A program made the position numbers and the translations under genes. Below are positions 45,254-56,216 of a stretch of DNA of 64,000 nt, in pieces. The DNA is from Vanessa cardui. Lineage: Eukaryota; Arthropoda; Insecta; Lepidoptera; Nymphalidae. Below the pieces are notes generated by a model, which searched no databases, was not told where the DNA came from, and saw only the letters and a list, made by a program, of their open reading frames with translations. The stretch is from assembly GCF_905220365.1 (NCBI RefSeq), contig NC_061137.1, forward strand, positions 13,420,001-13,484,000. The letters are read 5' to 3'. Numbering within the stretch: the first letter of the stretch is position 1; the number at the start of each line of letters is the position of its first letter.

Positions 45254-45770
45254 GTAAGCTGAGATGACCCAGTGGTTAGAGAACGTGCAACTTAAACGAT
45301 CAATTTTGGTACCAATCCTGGCAAGAACTATTTTGAATTTTCATGTGCTTAATATGTGTTTAGAGCCGAGATGGCCCAGTGGTTAGAACACGTGCATCTT
45401 AACCGATGATTTCGCACTCAAACCCAGACAAGCACCACTATATATATATGTGCTTAATTTGTCTTTATAATTCATCTCGTGCTCAGCGGTGAAGGAAAAC
45501 ATCGTGAGGAAACCTGCATGTGTCTAATTTCACTGAAATTCTGCCACATGTGCATTCCATTAATCCGCATTGGAACAGCGTGGTGGAATATGTTCCAAGC
45601 CCTCTCCTTAATGGGAGAGGAGGCCATTAGCCCAGCAGTGGGAAATTTACAGGCTGTTACTTATGTGTTTATAATTCATCTCGTGCATCTCGCATTGCAG
45701 CTGCGTGGTTGAATATGCTCCTAGCCTACAAAGGGAGAGAAGTAGGAAATTTGCAATTTGCTACTATTAT
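45254..45770 (+). mobile_element. Older SINE-A split by a younger SINE-A
   Basis: Left part 45254-45362 (gctgagatgacccagtggtt ... gtgcttaatatgtgttta) and right part 45672-45770 (taattcatctcgtgc ... aaagggagagaagtagg) form one decayed copy. Its middle is interrupted by the copy at 45363-45661. Confidence 0.82.
45363..45661 (+). mobile_element. Younger SINE-A nested in SINE-A
   Basis: Near-consensus copy with a short internal TA run. It is flanked by the 10-bp duplication tatgtgttta at 45353-45362 and 45662-45671, which is itself SINE-A sequence. Confidence 0.92.
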
Positions 45771-48007
45771 TAAAATCCTATCTGAATTCTAACAATAATT
45801 AACAAATATATGTTATCGTTTTAATAGTGATATATGAAAGCGTAGATAATAGAAGGAGGAAGAGATAAAGAGAAAGAGATGGAAAACCAAAACAGTTTTA
45901 TCTTATGTGACGATTTTACACACTGTAAGTCGCTTACAAGAACAGCGCAATAAAATTAAGAATACCATATGCTAACACTAATACAGGATATAAAACAAAA
46001 ATAAACTTAGTATCACATCTAATTAATATAGTCGTCATAATATTTATGATGCTATTGATTAGTTATCATAAATTATTTTTATTTTTGTTTTTCAACAAAG
46101 ATGTCGTTTTATCTTAGCAGTTCTATTAAATATTATTAGCAGTTACGACGATCGCAGTCTAAGACGTCATTACGGGCGGTCTAATCAGTGTTGGTAATCA
46201 TAATCTTTCATGTTACCTCGCCATCACCACCAATATTCTACCGCTTCTATATCTATTTATATCCGCACGCATTGACACTCATTCGCCAGCGGTTTGACAG
46301 AATTTTACTTTTAAAGAGAACTTTTCAAGTGGGCTCATGGGCTTATTGGATAGTCGTCTATATATATTAATGGTGGTATTGCAGATTTTCACTAGAGGTA
46401 ATGCAAAAAAAATCCAAAATTTCTTTTTATACGCCTGTATTTACACAATAACAAAATCATAAACGGAAAATATTTTTGTAAGTAAAAACAGGTTTATTCG
46501 TTTCTATTCATTTAAAATAAAATTATTCATAAATTTATATATCGAATATTACAACATATTATGCATATGACCCTCCCTATACTTCTAAAACATAAATTAA
46601 CAGTGTAGAACTCCCATTATAGCTCGCAAGTATTTGTCTAATTGCTGATACTCCCACCTTGTTAGACTTGCACTTCAATCAGGCCTCAGGCTAATGAAGC
46701 AGCTTTAACGAAAACGCCTTAATGAGGAACTGCTGTTGTGGAAATCGATATTATTTTAATATAAGAAAACGTCAAACAGTTACTATTAAGAGACGATAAC
46801 TAAACGAAGCCCATTGTGAAATCTGTGAGGCTCTTATTGTATTATAAAAGGCGACCAACAAAAATACACAATTATAAAAAAAAAACGATGGCTTTGTATA
46901 TAACGTTGTAAGCCACTCTGTCATTAAAAAAATATAAAAACGCGTAAACGTAAAATTGCTCTCAAAATTTTACAGGCACTTCCAAATATATTTTTTTCGA
47001 TATTTTGTTATGAAACATTCGCTTGTGCAAGGAATATGAAATAGGTGATCTACGTGACACATTTAATGTTTTCAAATCAGCTAAAAATGTTTCCGCCATT
47101 TCGACGAATTAGTTTGATGAGTCACGTCGCTTTTAAATAGGTTAATAAATTTAATGCGACAGGGAATTTAAATATGTATGTACATTTGTTTTACTCTCTG
47201 TTTTAATTTTTGGAATGCTAATTAGCATTTGCTTAAGAATATATATTTTTTTAATTTAGTAAACTTGTTTTTTCGTGAGATAAATAGAAACGTTATATTC
47301 CGTTTTAAGCAACGAGCCGGTCTTTAAATTACGTTTAAATATATCTTCACATAATTTACTCCGTGATATATTTGAGAAAATTTAATGCTTGACAAGCCGA
47401 ATCTTTGCTTCGTTTAATTAAAATTTCTAGGCCTTTCGAGGGCTTCGTACAAGAGGGTTGATAAATTACGGTCAAGGTATTTATTTTGTTGAAAATATGT
47501 TGCGACATTTCGCTTTCAGATAGCGAGAGACTTTGATGTACTTATAAAAGCTATCCTCGTTATACTGATGTCATTTTATATTCCAAATAAACAAATATTC
47601 ATAATCTTTTTTATATTATATATACGAGCGGATTTTCCTATGCATCCTTGGTCTAGATATACAGTCGTTTTAAACCAAACACCCAGATGCAGATTTTAAA
47701 CGACAGGATGGATCGATGAAAATATTTATTAAGTAGGAAGTAGGATTGACTTTTGTCATCCAAATATTCTCAATAAAAGTCCGGAAGATAGAAGTATGTA
47801 TAATTCCATGTCAAGGAAAGAACGTAGAGCCGTTGATTGGGTCATATCGGATTCTTCTTCCCAATGGATCATGTCAGTGAGGAAATAGCGTGCATCTGTT
47901 TATGCAAACACTTATGGACAACTTGTCCTGCGTAGTCGGTCTCCCATGATAGATTACCGTGACTGAAATCGGACGTGACGTCATCATCAATATCATCTTT
48001 ATCATTA
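45771..48007. other. Long spacer, nothing recognised
   Basis: About 2.2 kb of AT-rich sequence in which I see no repeat family or coding exon; it is the longest apparently repeat-poor stretch after the gene region. Confidence 0.4.
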
Positions 48008-48231
48008 TCATGACATAGTATAAAACAAAGTCGCTTACCGCTGTCTTTATGTATGCTTAGATCTTTAAAATTACGCAACTGATTATGATGCTTCTTTTTA
48101 TAGAAAGAGTTATTCGAGAGGAAGGTTTTTAATGAGTGATCAATATAGTTAAGAAACACTGATAATCTAAAAATAATCAACTATATGTAGTATCAGCACC
48201 GTACCCGTGCGAGGCCGAGTCGGGTCGCTAG
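48008..48231 (+). mobile_element. Hel-F, complete
   Basis: 224 bp from TC (after host A) to CTAG at 48228-48231 (before host T), with gtacccgtgcgaggccgagt and cgggtcgctag at the 3' end. Confidence 0.82.
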
Positions 48232-48672
48232 TTCTATCACCCTTTTTAAAGGCTTGATGACATACTAATATAATACATATTGATAATATAATAAAGGCCA
48301 TTCCATACTAATCTATCGTGTGTATATAACATCAAATACTACGGATCATGTATAGTTACATCTCTAGAGCACTCGCGTATCTGAGTGGTGTTTGAACGCA
48401 ATAAAATCGTTTAAATTCAATCGCTAGATAGACTTATGTTTACCGCACCGGGTGTAAGCGCGTAGACTGACGTAGCCTGGAGTCTACGAGTTGAATTGTG
48501 GCCACTAAAGTTGCGGTTGTATAAAAATGTTACACAAACATACATATTAACTCGCATAAGATAAAATTGAAAATTATTGTTGTAGAAATCTTAACTGCTC
48601 GGAATGTCATGAAGGATGTTAAAAAATAATAAATTTATATAAATGTTTTAGTAAATTTGACATACTTTCAAT
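48232..48672. other. Non-coding, nothing recognised
   Basis: GC-richer patch at about 48440-48510, unexplained. Confidence 0.4.
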
Positions 48673-48855
48673 AATAAATAAATATTAATAATGGACAACA
48701 TCACATACATTACTCTGATCCCAATGTAAGTAGTTAAAGCACTTGTGTTATGAAAAATCAGAAGTAAACACCCAGCCCCTAGACAGCATAGCAAACTAAT
48801 GAACTTTTTCTACATTGAATCGGCCTCGAGACCGAGTATGTACACATAAAAACGC
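48673..48855 (-). mobile_element. SINE-B, head truncated
   Basis: Keeps acaacatcacatacattact, ccaatgtaagtagttaaagc and gtgttatgaaaaatcagaag. The B-box region is degraded (gaatcggcctcgagaccga). Confidence 0.75.
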
Positions 48856-49269
48856 ACGTAACGTATTTAACGCTTGTGATTTTAATCTTTATTCTTTAGT
48901 TGTTTCCTTTACAGTGTAACGCATTTTATAAGTTTCTTTCAATCCATAAGACTTATTATATTTAAGAAAAATAAACCTAAAACTCCATAATATTTATATT
49001 ACCTTGTGCCTCAAATATGATAATATTTATTCATTTTGAATAAACGCCGGTTTCATAGCTCTCATACCCTTCACCGAAACATCCATGGCAAGTAAAATGT
49101 GTTAACTATTTCATCATAAAGTCGATGTGTTTACGCTACGCGATTCCTCTTGTGATCGTATTTGCTCTATACGTATGTTACAATATTTATTTCAAATTGA
49201 TTCTGGTCGGTATATATGAGTGTATTTCGTGTTACTATGTTTAGCAAACATCCTAGTTAGTGTCTCAAA
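48856..49269. other. Non-coding, nothing recognised
   Basis: Nothing recognised. Confidence 0.45.
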
Positions 49270-49400
49270 CTCAAACTCAAATAACTTTATTCAATATAGA
49301 AGCATTACACTTTCTTATTGATGGTCAATTGAAACACTACCACCGGTTCGGAAAAGAAAATACCCTGAGAAGAACCGGCGAAAGAAACTCATCAAGTTTT
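49270..49400 (-). mobile_element. LINE-D-related 3' end (variant)
   Basis: Keeps aataactttattcaatata, ttcttattgatggtcaattg, taccaccggttcggaaaaga and agaagaaccggcgaaagaaa. Same variant as at 26055. Confidence 0.7.
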
Positions 49401-49579
49401 TTTTTGTTGTTGTTTGTCTCATATATTATATAAATAAACAATTTAATATGAGATGAAATAGCAATAAAACCATAGACCTGAGATCCTGGGTATCAACCCT
49501 TAGTCGTCATTAAATATATATTTCGTATTGCTGTGTAGATATTGGTAAAGCATGCATACTATTCAAATCAAAATTATAA

Positions 49580-49810
49580 AAATTACGAAAAAGCGTGGAG
49601 CCAATACTTGTTGACTTCCAGGCAGGATGTATTTAATTGACATGACTTTGTATTTTTAATTGTTGCAAAAGAGTAACCAGTGAGTCTCTTGCCGGTTTTT
49701 CTTGGTAGATTCTATATTCCAAACCGGTGATATCTTCACTTATTAAATGACGATTCAAAAGTGCTTGTAAAAGCCTACTTGAATAAAGTATATTTTCATT
49801 TTGATTTTGA
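49580..49810 (+). mobile_element. LINE-D 3' end including last ORF codons
   Basis: Begins with the last codons of the LINE frame (AAAAAGCGTGGAGCCAATAC then TTGTTGA, i.e. KKRGANTC stop), matching the end of the frame at 39859. Then comes the full tail to cattttgattttgac. Confidence 0.88.
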
Positions 49811-49877
49811 CTCTTGCTTTGGATCCACGTGAAGCCGTTGGTCCTGTGCATGAAATTGAACACGTGCCCAACCTTAC

Positions 49878-49983
49878 ATCCTACTCTGATTCTTAATCTC
49901 TGTTGAATCGCTTTCGTTGCCGAAATTGGGCAGGAGTATATCCTCATCATCCAATTCATCAGATTGATTTGAAAATGAGTTGT
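49878..49983 (-). CDS. Candidate short acidic exon
   Basis: On the minus strand a possible acceptor (gtgtatag) precedes a 34-codon open stretch whose core reads SDELDDEDILLPNFGNESDS, ending at AGGAT followed by GTAAGG, a plausible donor. The acidic run is unlike translated repeat noise here. It could be an exon of an unknown gene or the N-terminal part of a decayed transposase. No other exon is identified, so this is weak. Confidence 0.22.
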
Positions 49984-49991
49984 CTATACAC

Positions 49992-50644
49992 ATATATGAT
50001 ATCAATAATATATAAAAGGTGAGAGTTATTTCGGATAATTGATTACAAAGTCAGAGAGTTCAACTACGAGGTCAATTCCCAAGGAGATAACTTGTGCATG
50101 AGAATATGCGCAAACGCAAACGTACGTCAATTCCTATCTCATCCACGGAAATGACGGCTATTTCTTTATTTAATTTTATCTTAACCCTATTATTTTTATA
50201 AATATATAGAGATCCTTCGAATTTATTTATGAAATGGATAAAATATAAATAAAATACATATTAGAGTTTCTAAATGTGATATATTGCGTACCTCAGTGGG
50301 CAATAATGAACATGTCTAACCCTCAAGAATGCAGATAGCGTTCACAAGAGCAACTTTAATTGGTACATTACTCCGGCCCTCGGGGAGGCGACGTGACGTC
50401 TTTCCTCTCGATTTAAAGTTAAAAGTCTTTAAATTGCAACCGTGCACAAAAATGTCGGATACATTCGTGGACTTGGAAAGTTATAAGATATAAAAATGAT
50501 ATTTTTGAAGTTAATATATTTTTAATGACTCCAAACTCAACTACCTGGAAAGAACATCCTTACAGAATTATGCTAATACATAAAGTTTTGTTATGATATA
50601 GTAAGGGTATTTAATAATAATAAATAAATAAATTTAAATCATTG
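49992..50644. other. Non-coding, nothing recognised
   Basis: Unexplained GC-richer patch at 50370-50400. Confidence 0.4.
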
Positions 50645-50823
50645 CTTAGATCGCTAATGTACCACGAACCTTAGGAGATAAGATGTTATATCCCTTGTGC
50701 CGGTAGCTACACTGGCTCACTCACACCTCAAACCGAAACAAAACAGTAATTCGTATTACTGTTTGCAATAAAATATCTAATGAGTGGGTGGTACCTACCT
50801 AAATGGGTTTATCCAAAATCCTA
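50645..50823 (-). repeat. rep-C, truncated
   Basis: Keeps gttatatcccttgtgccggt, ctacactggctcactcacac and gagtgggtggtacctaccta. Confidence 0.75.
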
Positions 50824-50887
50824 GGTAGCACCCTTTTAGTAAGAAGCTGAAAAGTTTGATTGCTTGAATGCGCTGATCTTCGAATGA

Positions 50888-50940
50888 GATCGATTTCACG
50901 AATTTTGGTGAGGCTACATCTAAGTTGTATCGCACTACCC
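50888..50940 (-). repeat. Solitary arm of the inverted-repeat element
   Basis: cgatttcacgaattttggtg and ggctacatctaagttgtatc match the arms at 5852-5900 and 6270-6318. Confidence 0.6.
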
Positions 50941-51825
50941 ATTAATCCCATTTGAACACAACTGCAACAAGTCTGTAATAGTAAACCAACGATGACCTTT
51001 GCTCTGACAAATTTTTCTTCATCTCTACTCTTAAATAAAACTGTTTAATAATAGAGTTGATGATTAACCTATTTTAATCACAAACTATTTTTGTCCGTAA
51101 TAATTTAATTCTTACTTTGCCACTAGATGGCGCTAGTTGTATTTTAAATCGCGCTAACGTTTTGTCATTCGTGAACGCTCTTAACGCGTGTAGAGCTGTT
51201 TTACAGTTGCCATCAGAAGGGTCTTAACTGACTCGACTGAACAGCGAGTGATGATATCGGATATGATTCTTCGTGATTACGATCCGCTCGCTCGTGTCTC
51301 AACTATCGCAGAGGCACTTGTCGAAAAACTGACGCTGTTTTTGGCCACTTTTAAACTTAGTACTAATCTGTAACAATTTTACTACTTATCGATTTAGCAT
51401 TAGTTAATTAGTTATCATTACTTCATTAGCCGTGAATTGAACATATGAACAAAATAATAACACATGAAAGTTACTTTACTTGATACTTCTTAGGTCATGA
51501 TTGCTTAAAATATTTCATCAATATAAATATATTGTTTCGTCTATCATTATCATTATTCTGTGTATTATATAATTTATATAAGAACATTACTTATTATTTT
51601 TAAATAAAACACTATTCCTGTGGTTAAAATACAATTTCAAAGTTACTAAATTGATACTATGAAAAGCGTGCTAAAAACGTACTAAAAAATAACACTTAAT
51701 TTTTATGTTACGCTTGCCCGGGTGTGGCAAGCGCCTGCGTAAATTCAAGAGCAAATTTAGCATTTACGTTTTGTTGCTAAGCAACTTTAAATATCAATTC
51801 ATTTAATTATACAACATCGAGATAA
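50941..51825. other. Spacer containing a CTCF-like site
   Basis: No repeat or exon recognised apart from the motif at 51120-51134. 51150-51340 is GC-richer than the flanks. Confidence 0.4.
51120..51134 (+). promoter_or_regulatory. CTCF-type binding motif
   Basis: CCACTAGATGGCGCT fits the conserved CTCF consensus CCASYAGRKGGCRSY at every position, and contains the AGATGGCGC core known from Drosophila CTCF. A single sequence match cannot show occupancy. Confidence 0.5.
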
Positions 51826-52301
51826 TCTATACTAATATTATAAATTTGAAAGGAACTCTGTTTGTCTGTCGCTCATTCGCGATCAAACCGCTGAACCGAA
51901 TTTGATGGATATAAAATATTTAAAGGATACGAAAATGAAAACCGACTTGAAAGATTTGTCGTAGTGAAATTGAAATGGTATCGCCTTGAAGCTTTACTGA
52001 GCCTCATTCAAAAAGAACCATTATAATCCATACAAAAAACAAAAGGGTTCCATTAACTTAAATAATTATTATTATTATATTAATTTAAAAAATAACGTCT
52101 CTAAATATGCAGCGTTTTATTAAGCAATTTCCGTAAAAAAAAATTTATTGCAATTCTACATTACAACAAAGGTATAGTACGACACAACAGACCAAACCGC
52201 TGAGTCGAATTTGATGAAAACTTGTATTTTAACTCCAAGAAAATACATAGTCTACTTTTACTGCCTAATATATGACGAGTGAAGACACGGGCGACTACTA
52301 G
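51826..52301 (+). mobile_element. Hel-G with element E inserted
   Basis: Starts TC after a host A (tctatactaatattataaat) and ends CTAG at 52298-52301 before a host T. The 5' part ends at 51908 and the 3' part resumes at 52190. About 280 bp of element E lies between, flanked by 28-bp near-identical direct repeats (51881-51908, 52190-52217). Confidence 0.7.
51910..52189 (+). repeat. Element E body, second copy
   Basis: Inverse-orientation copy of 6319-6586: gatacgaaaatgaaaaccga, attgaaatggtatcgccttg, aagctttactgagcctcatt, gcagcgttttattaagcaat. Non-coding. Confidence 0.7.
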
Positions 52302-52526
52302 TATAACATTTAGTACTCTCATTGTTTGTGTTTATATGATATGTACAAATTTTATCAGGCTTCATTCGATTAAATTATACTTTAAAATGTCTCAAGTGAC
52401 ACTAAAAATAATTAGACATTACTCTCAGGTTATGTTTAGTAATTAAAGTACTACGATTATGTTTACTTTGCTAAAATCGGTAATAGGCGATTATACTTGA
52501 ATTTCATGATATAATTGGCTATATTT

Positions 52527-52735
52527 TGACGACCTTCGTGGTCGAGTGGTGTGTACACCGGTTTTCATGAGGACTCCACGCCGAAGTCCCGGGTTCGATT
52601 CCCGGCCGAATCGATGTAGATTATGTCTCGGGTCTGGGTGTTTGTGGTACCCTCGTTACTTCTGATTTTCCATAACACAAGTGCTTTAGCTACTTACATT
52701 GGGATCAGAGTAATGTATGTGATGTTGTCTCATAT
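52527..52735 (+). mobile_element. SINE-B, well preserved
   Basis: Head gacgaccttcgtggtcgagt, excellent B box gggttcgattcccgg, and body to ttacattgggatcagagtaa and tatgtgatgttgtctcata. Lacks about 25 bp after the B box relative to 2957-3182. Confidence 0.9.
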
Positions 52736-52964
52736 GTAATTGGCTACAGTGCTTCGTAAGATGTTGCTTAATTTCAATATCTTTCTCAATATAAGATGTA
52801 TCTGGCGTATCTTTTCAAATCGGAGTGAACGAGACAGTCAACGAAAGCTTCAGTTACGATAAGATAACCTTGTACGTTCGTAAAACAGCCTGAAACTAGC
52901 GTCACTTCGTTACCGGGTCTAATCTGACGTATTCGTTAATATATGATCGGAATAGATCAAATAG

Positions 52965-53062
52965 CTTAAGAGTGTTAGTTGTCATGTGTTAAGTAAAGAA
53001 AGTAGCCTATGTATGTAGCCTTTCTTAGAGTTCGAGCTTCATACCAAATTTCGTAAATTCTT
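52965..53062 (-). mobile_element. Hel-G fragment
   Basis: Words ttagttgtcatgtgttaagt, aagtagcctatgtatgtagc and cttcataccaaatttcgtaa; no termini. Confidence 0.55.
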
Positions 53063-53067
53063 CTTTC

Positions 53068-53240
53068 TTTTTAAGCGACTTCAAAAAAAGGAGTGTTCTC
53101 AATTCGACCCGAATTATATTTTTATGTTTTTTCGCCGATTACTTCGCCATTTATGAACCGATTTTGATGATTTTTTTTGAGGGGAACCCTCAAATTTTAT
53201 ACGCACACGTACCGCGTTTTACATATTTTCTGAAGTTATA
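53068..53240. repeat. Dispersed repeat (GACTTCAAAAAAGGAG type)
   Basis: Reads cgacttcaaaaaaaggagtg, tctcaattcgacccgaatta, then tatgaaccgattttgatgat. Related scraps lie at 23818 and, inverted, at 55322-55370. Familiar from Lepidoptera; class not assigned. Confidence 0.55.
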
Positions 53241-53950
53241 TTGGCATTTGCTTCTGGTAATCATAATGTTATACTGCTGAGCTGATTATGTAAATCCTCA
53301 ATTACTAGGAGTTAGGAAATAGTTCTTTCAACATTAATATATGGATTTATACTCCTCTTCGTAACTTTTATGAAGAGAAGTACAGGTTCAATAAACATTT
53401 CTTTTGTTATGATATTGTTTGGTATATCATGCTCCACAAGTGGTCCCATATAAGTTTTATCGAAATAACGGCGAAATAACGAAATAACATGACATTTAAT
53501 AATTGAACGTACCAATTTTCACATAAAACCTTTTAAATTAACAATAACGACGTTTTCAAATATATTTCAATAGAATCAGATAATCGACTCAATAGTAAGG
53601 GCTTACTCGATTTGAAGGTGTAAATGCCGTCTATGAGAATTTATTGTACGTGATGTTACTGTAAGACTTGATTGTATCGAGTCATATTTAAATAACGAGA
53701 TTATATAACCGAAACCTAAGCGTTTAAAATGTTAAACTGAATTAGCCCAATTTGTTCAAATTTTACCCAATTTAGTACAACTGAATTTCTCGTGCTCAGA
53801 ACTAAAACATCATAAGCTTCAATATTATTCTATAGACAGATTATTTTTTTTTATTTTCTCACAACTAATTCACCCAAATTTGGGTGGAATTTTACTCACA
53901 CGTTGGCCTGTGACAATTTGTATTGTATAAAACTTGTATTTGATTTTACA
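53241..53950. other. Non-coding, nothing recognised
   Basis: AT-rich; a 67-codon minus frame at 53312-53515 has no recognised feature. Confidence 0.4.
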
Positions 53951-53952
53951 GT

Positions 53953-54140
53953 ACGTTTTTTTTTTAATTTATGAAAGATATATCAATTATAGTTTACAAA
54001 AGGATGCTCTCGTTAGGCAGCTGGGTCAAGGGCCTGATTCAGAAGGCAGTACTCTTCGGTACGGCGCGTATTGTGAGGAAGTTCTTCTCTCTAGAGCTCT
54101 GACCACCGGCGGTTTGGACCCTTTTCCCGCCACTGGTTAA
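53953..54140 (+). other. Unexplained open frame with GC-rich 3' half
   Basis: A possible acceptor (ttgattttacag) precedes a frame open to TAA 54138-54140. The last about 45 codons are GC-rich and free of stops (ending SRALTTGGLDPFPATG). There is no recognised domain. It could be a terminal exon or the end of a transposable-element ORF. Confidence 0.25.
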
Positions 54141-54607
54141 CCTCTGTATTTTAGATTTTGAAATATATTTTATATATGTATTTTGTATTTTATATTTAAA
54201 AATGTAAATTCAAATCGTAGTCCTCACTTAGACTACAAGCGTCTTGTTTAATTTTGTTCAATTTAAATTCAAGAGTGAAGTGTATTTGAGTCTCTATTAA
54301 CACTAAAGTGAAGCGATGGTAAAATAATCGTTAATCCTCAAATGAAATTGCTGTTATTGCTATGTAGACGGAGGGGAACTACGCTCAATGATCTTGATAA
54401 TTGCTCACTGAAATAACTCAAAATAAACGTTACACACGGCTGTATCGATGAAACCAGAAGCAATAGTTACTTGAAATGAAAACTATATAACTATCGTTTG
54501 GCAAAATTATTATATACGTCGAAGCATCAAAAAGTTTAATTAGGTTTTTTATCGTACGTACTGGCGACGTCAGTATGACGCAGAAGATATGACAGCTGAA
54601 ATAGAGA
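54141..54607. other. Non-coding, nothing recognised
   Basis: AT-rich. Confidence 0.45.
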
Positions 54608-54783
54608 TATTACAGACACAAGGGACATAACATCTTAGTTTCCAAGGTTGGTGAAGCATTGATGATGTATATTACAGTTAATATTTCTTACAGCGTAAGT
54701 GGTCACCATCACCCATGGGTGACCATTTACCATTTACCATCAGGTGGCCCATATACTCGTCCGCCAACCTATACAATAAAAAA
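54608..54783 (+). repeat. rep-C 3' part
   Basis: From acacaagggacataacatct to cgtccgccaacctatacaat and an A run. It contains a small duplication (gaccatttaccatttaccat). Confidence 0.82.
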
Positions 54784-55659
54784 AACGAACGTGAACGACT
54801 AGTCTAGTCGTTCATTTATTCATTCATTATATTTTGAATATCATCATGTCTGTCTGAGTTGATGCCTTTATTTTAAATGACTTCTCGTTATATTTCATAT
54901 ATTTCATTTCATTTAAAAATAAAGTGATACATTAGCACACATTATATTACAATAGCGTTATATGCTATAGAGATATTTTTTTTGGTTAAGTAACCCAAAA
55001 ATCTTTTTTTTTTTTAATATGCATTTCTCATTCGGTGCACACTCGCGATCCTAAAAATCGCTTCTCTAGATCCTGTTGAAACTTCTTACCGATCCATGAT
55101 AGTTGTTATGAAAATTTTAAAGAGAACATTATATTTCCACTGTCGGAGCGAATCAAACGCTAGCGTTCAGAAACCGACTTTTTCATATTAAAAATGATAA
55201 GTTCTATACTCGGTATAAATTTTACTTCGTTGTTAAATTATTTTTGAATATTGTTTGTTTGTTGGTCGAAACGTTTCTCCGTTTCATCAAAAAACAGTTA
55301 TGAGATAACAAACATTAACGACATCGAATGGATAACCTCCTTTTTTTGAAGTCAGTTAAAAAGTTTCACTTCAGTAAAAACTGTGACTAATTTATCACTA
55401 TAATTTCCTTATCGATATATCATTCAGTTATATCATTGCACAGCACTACACAATCAAGAATAGACGCTGCAAGGCACCGCAATGGACGATCCAATCTCGA
55501 TTCAGAGGTGAGGCGACACCGCTGATTCAATGCCTCGGCTAATGGCGACAGATTATGTGCAAACTGCAGGGCGTTCGATACTAACATTTGTATTGCTGAA
55601 TACCTGAAATAGAGAATCGGGGACTTGATAATTGAGTAACGAGAACCGTGATGATAATA
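54784..55659. other. Spacer with one repeat scrap
   Basis: 55322-55370 (gataacctcctttttttgaa) is an inverted scrap of the repeat at 53068. 55455-55610 is GC-richer and unexplained. Confidence 0.4.
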
Positions 55660-55896
55660 CTATTATTCAAAAATCAATTAGAAGTACTTTTACAAGCACT
55701 TTCGAATTGTCTCTTTACAAAGTATATTAAGAATACCATAAATTTAGATGGTAGATTCCGACAATTCAGAACCGACAAGAAATTCAGTAGTCCTTTTTCA
55801 ACATTTAAAAAAAATAATCATGTAAGTTAAATACAATTACATATGTATGTAATATATCCTGCCTGGAATTCAACAAGTATTAGCTCCATGTTTTTG
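55660..55896 (-). mobile_element. LINE-D 3' end, diverged
   Basis: Keeps ttttacaagcactttcgaat, cctttttcaacatttaaaaa, tatcctgcctggaattcaac and aagtattagctccatg, the last matching the end of the LINE frame. Confidence 0.78.
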
Positions 55897-55931
55897 TATC
55901 ATTTGTATAATCTCGTATTGAATAATATGCA

Positions 55932-56216
55932 TACTTGGTGGTAAGGCTGTGTGCTAGCCAGTCTGGGTAGGTATCACCCACTCATCAGTTATTCTTACGC
56001 CAAATAACACTACTCAGTATTGTTGTGTTCCGGTTTAAAGGGTCAGTGAGCCAGTGTAACTACAGGCACAAGGGACGTAACATCTTAATTTCCGAGGTTG
56101 GTGGCACATTGACGATGTAAGGAATATTTCTTACAGCGTCATTGTCTATGGGTGATGGTGACCACTTACCATCAGGTGGCCCATGTGCTCATCTGCCAAC
56201 CTAGACCATAAAAAAA
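55932..56216 (+). repeat. rep-C, near full length
   Basis: From acttggtggtaaggctgtgt to tctgccaacctagaccataa and an A run; minor deletions. Confidence 0.85.

Noticed and set aside
47869..48180. 103-codon minus-strand open frame
   Set aside because: Runs through the Hel-F element in antisense; not a gene.
49633..49959. 108-codon minus-strand open frame
   Set aside because: Half of it is antisense LINE-D tail; the neighbouring acidic frame at 49878-49983 is a different reading frame and is treated separately.
55482..55507. Tiny start exon: ATG, eight codons, then GTGAGG
   Set aside because: Too short to distinguish from chance, and no partner exon was found.
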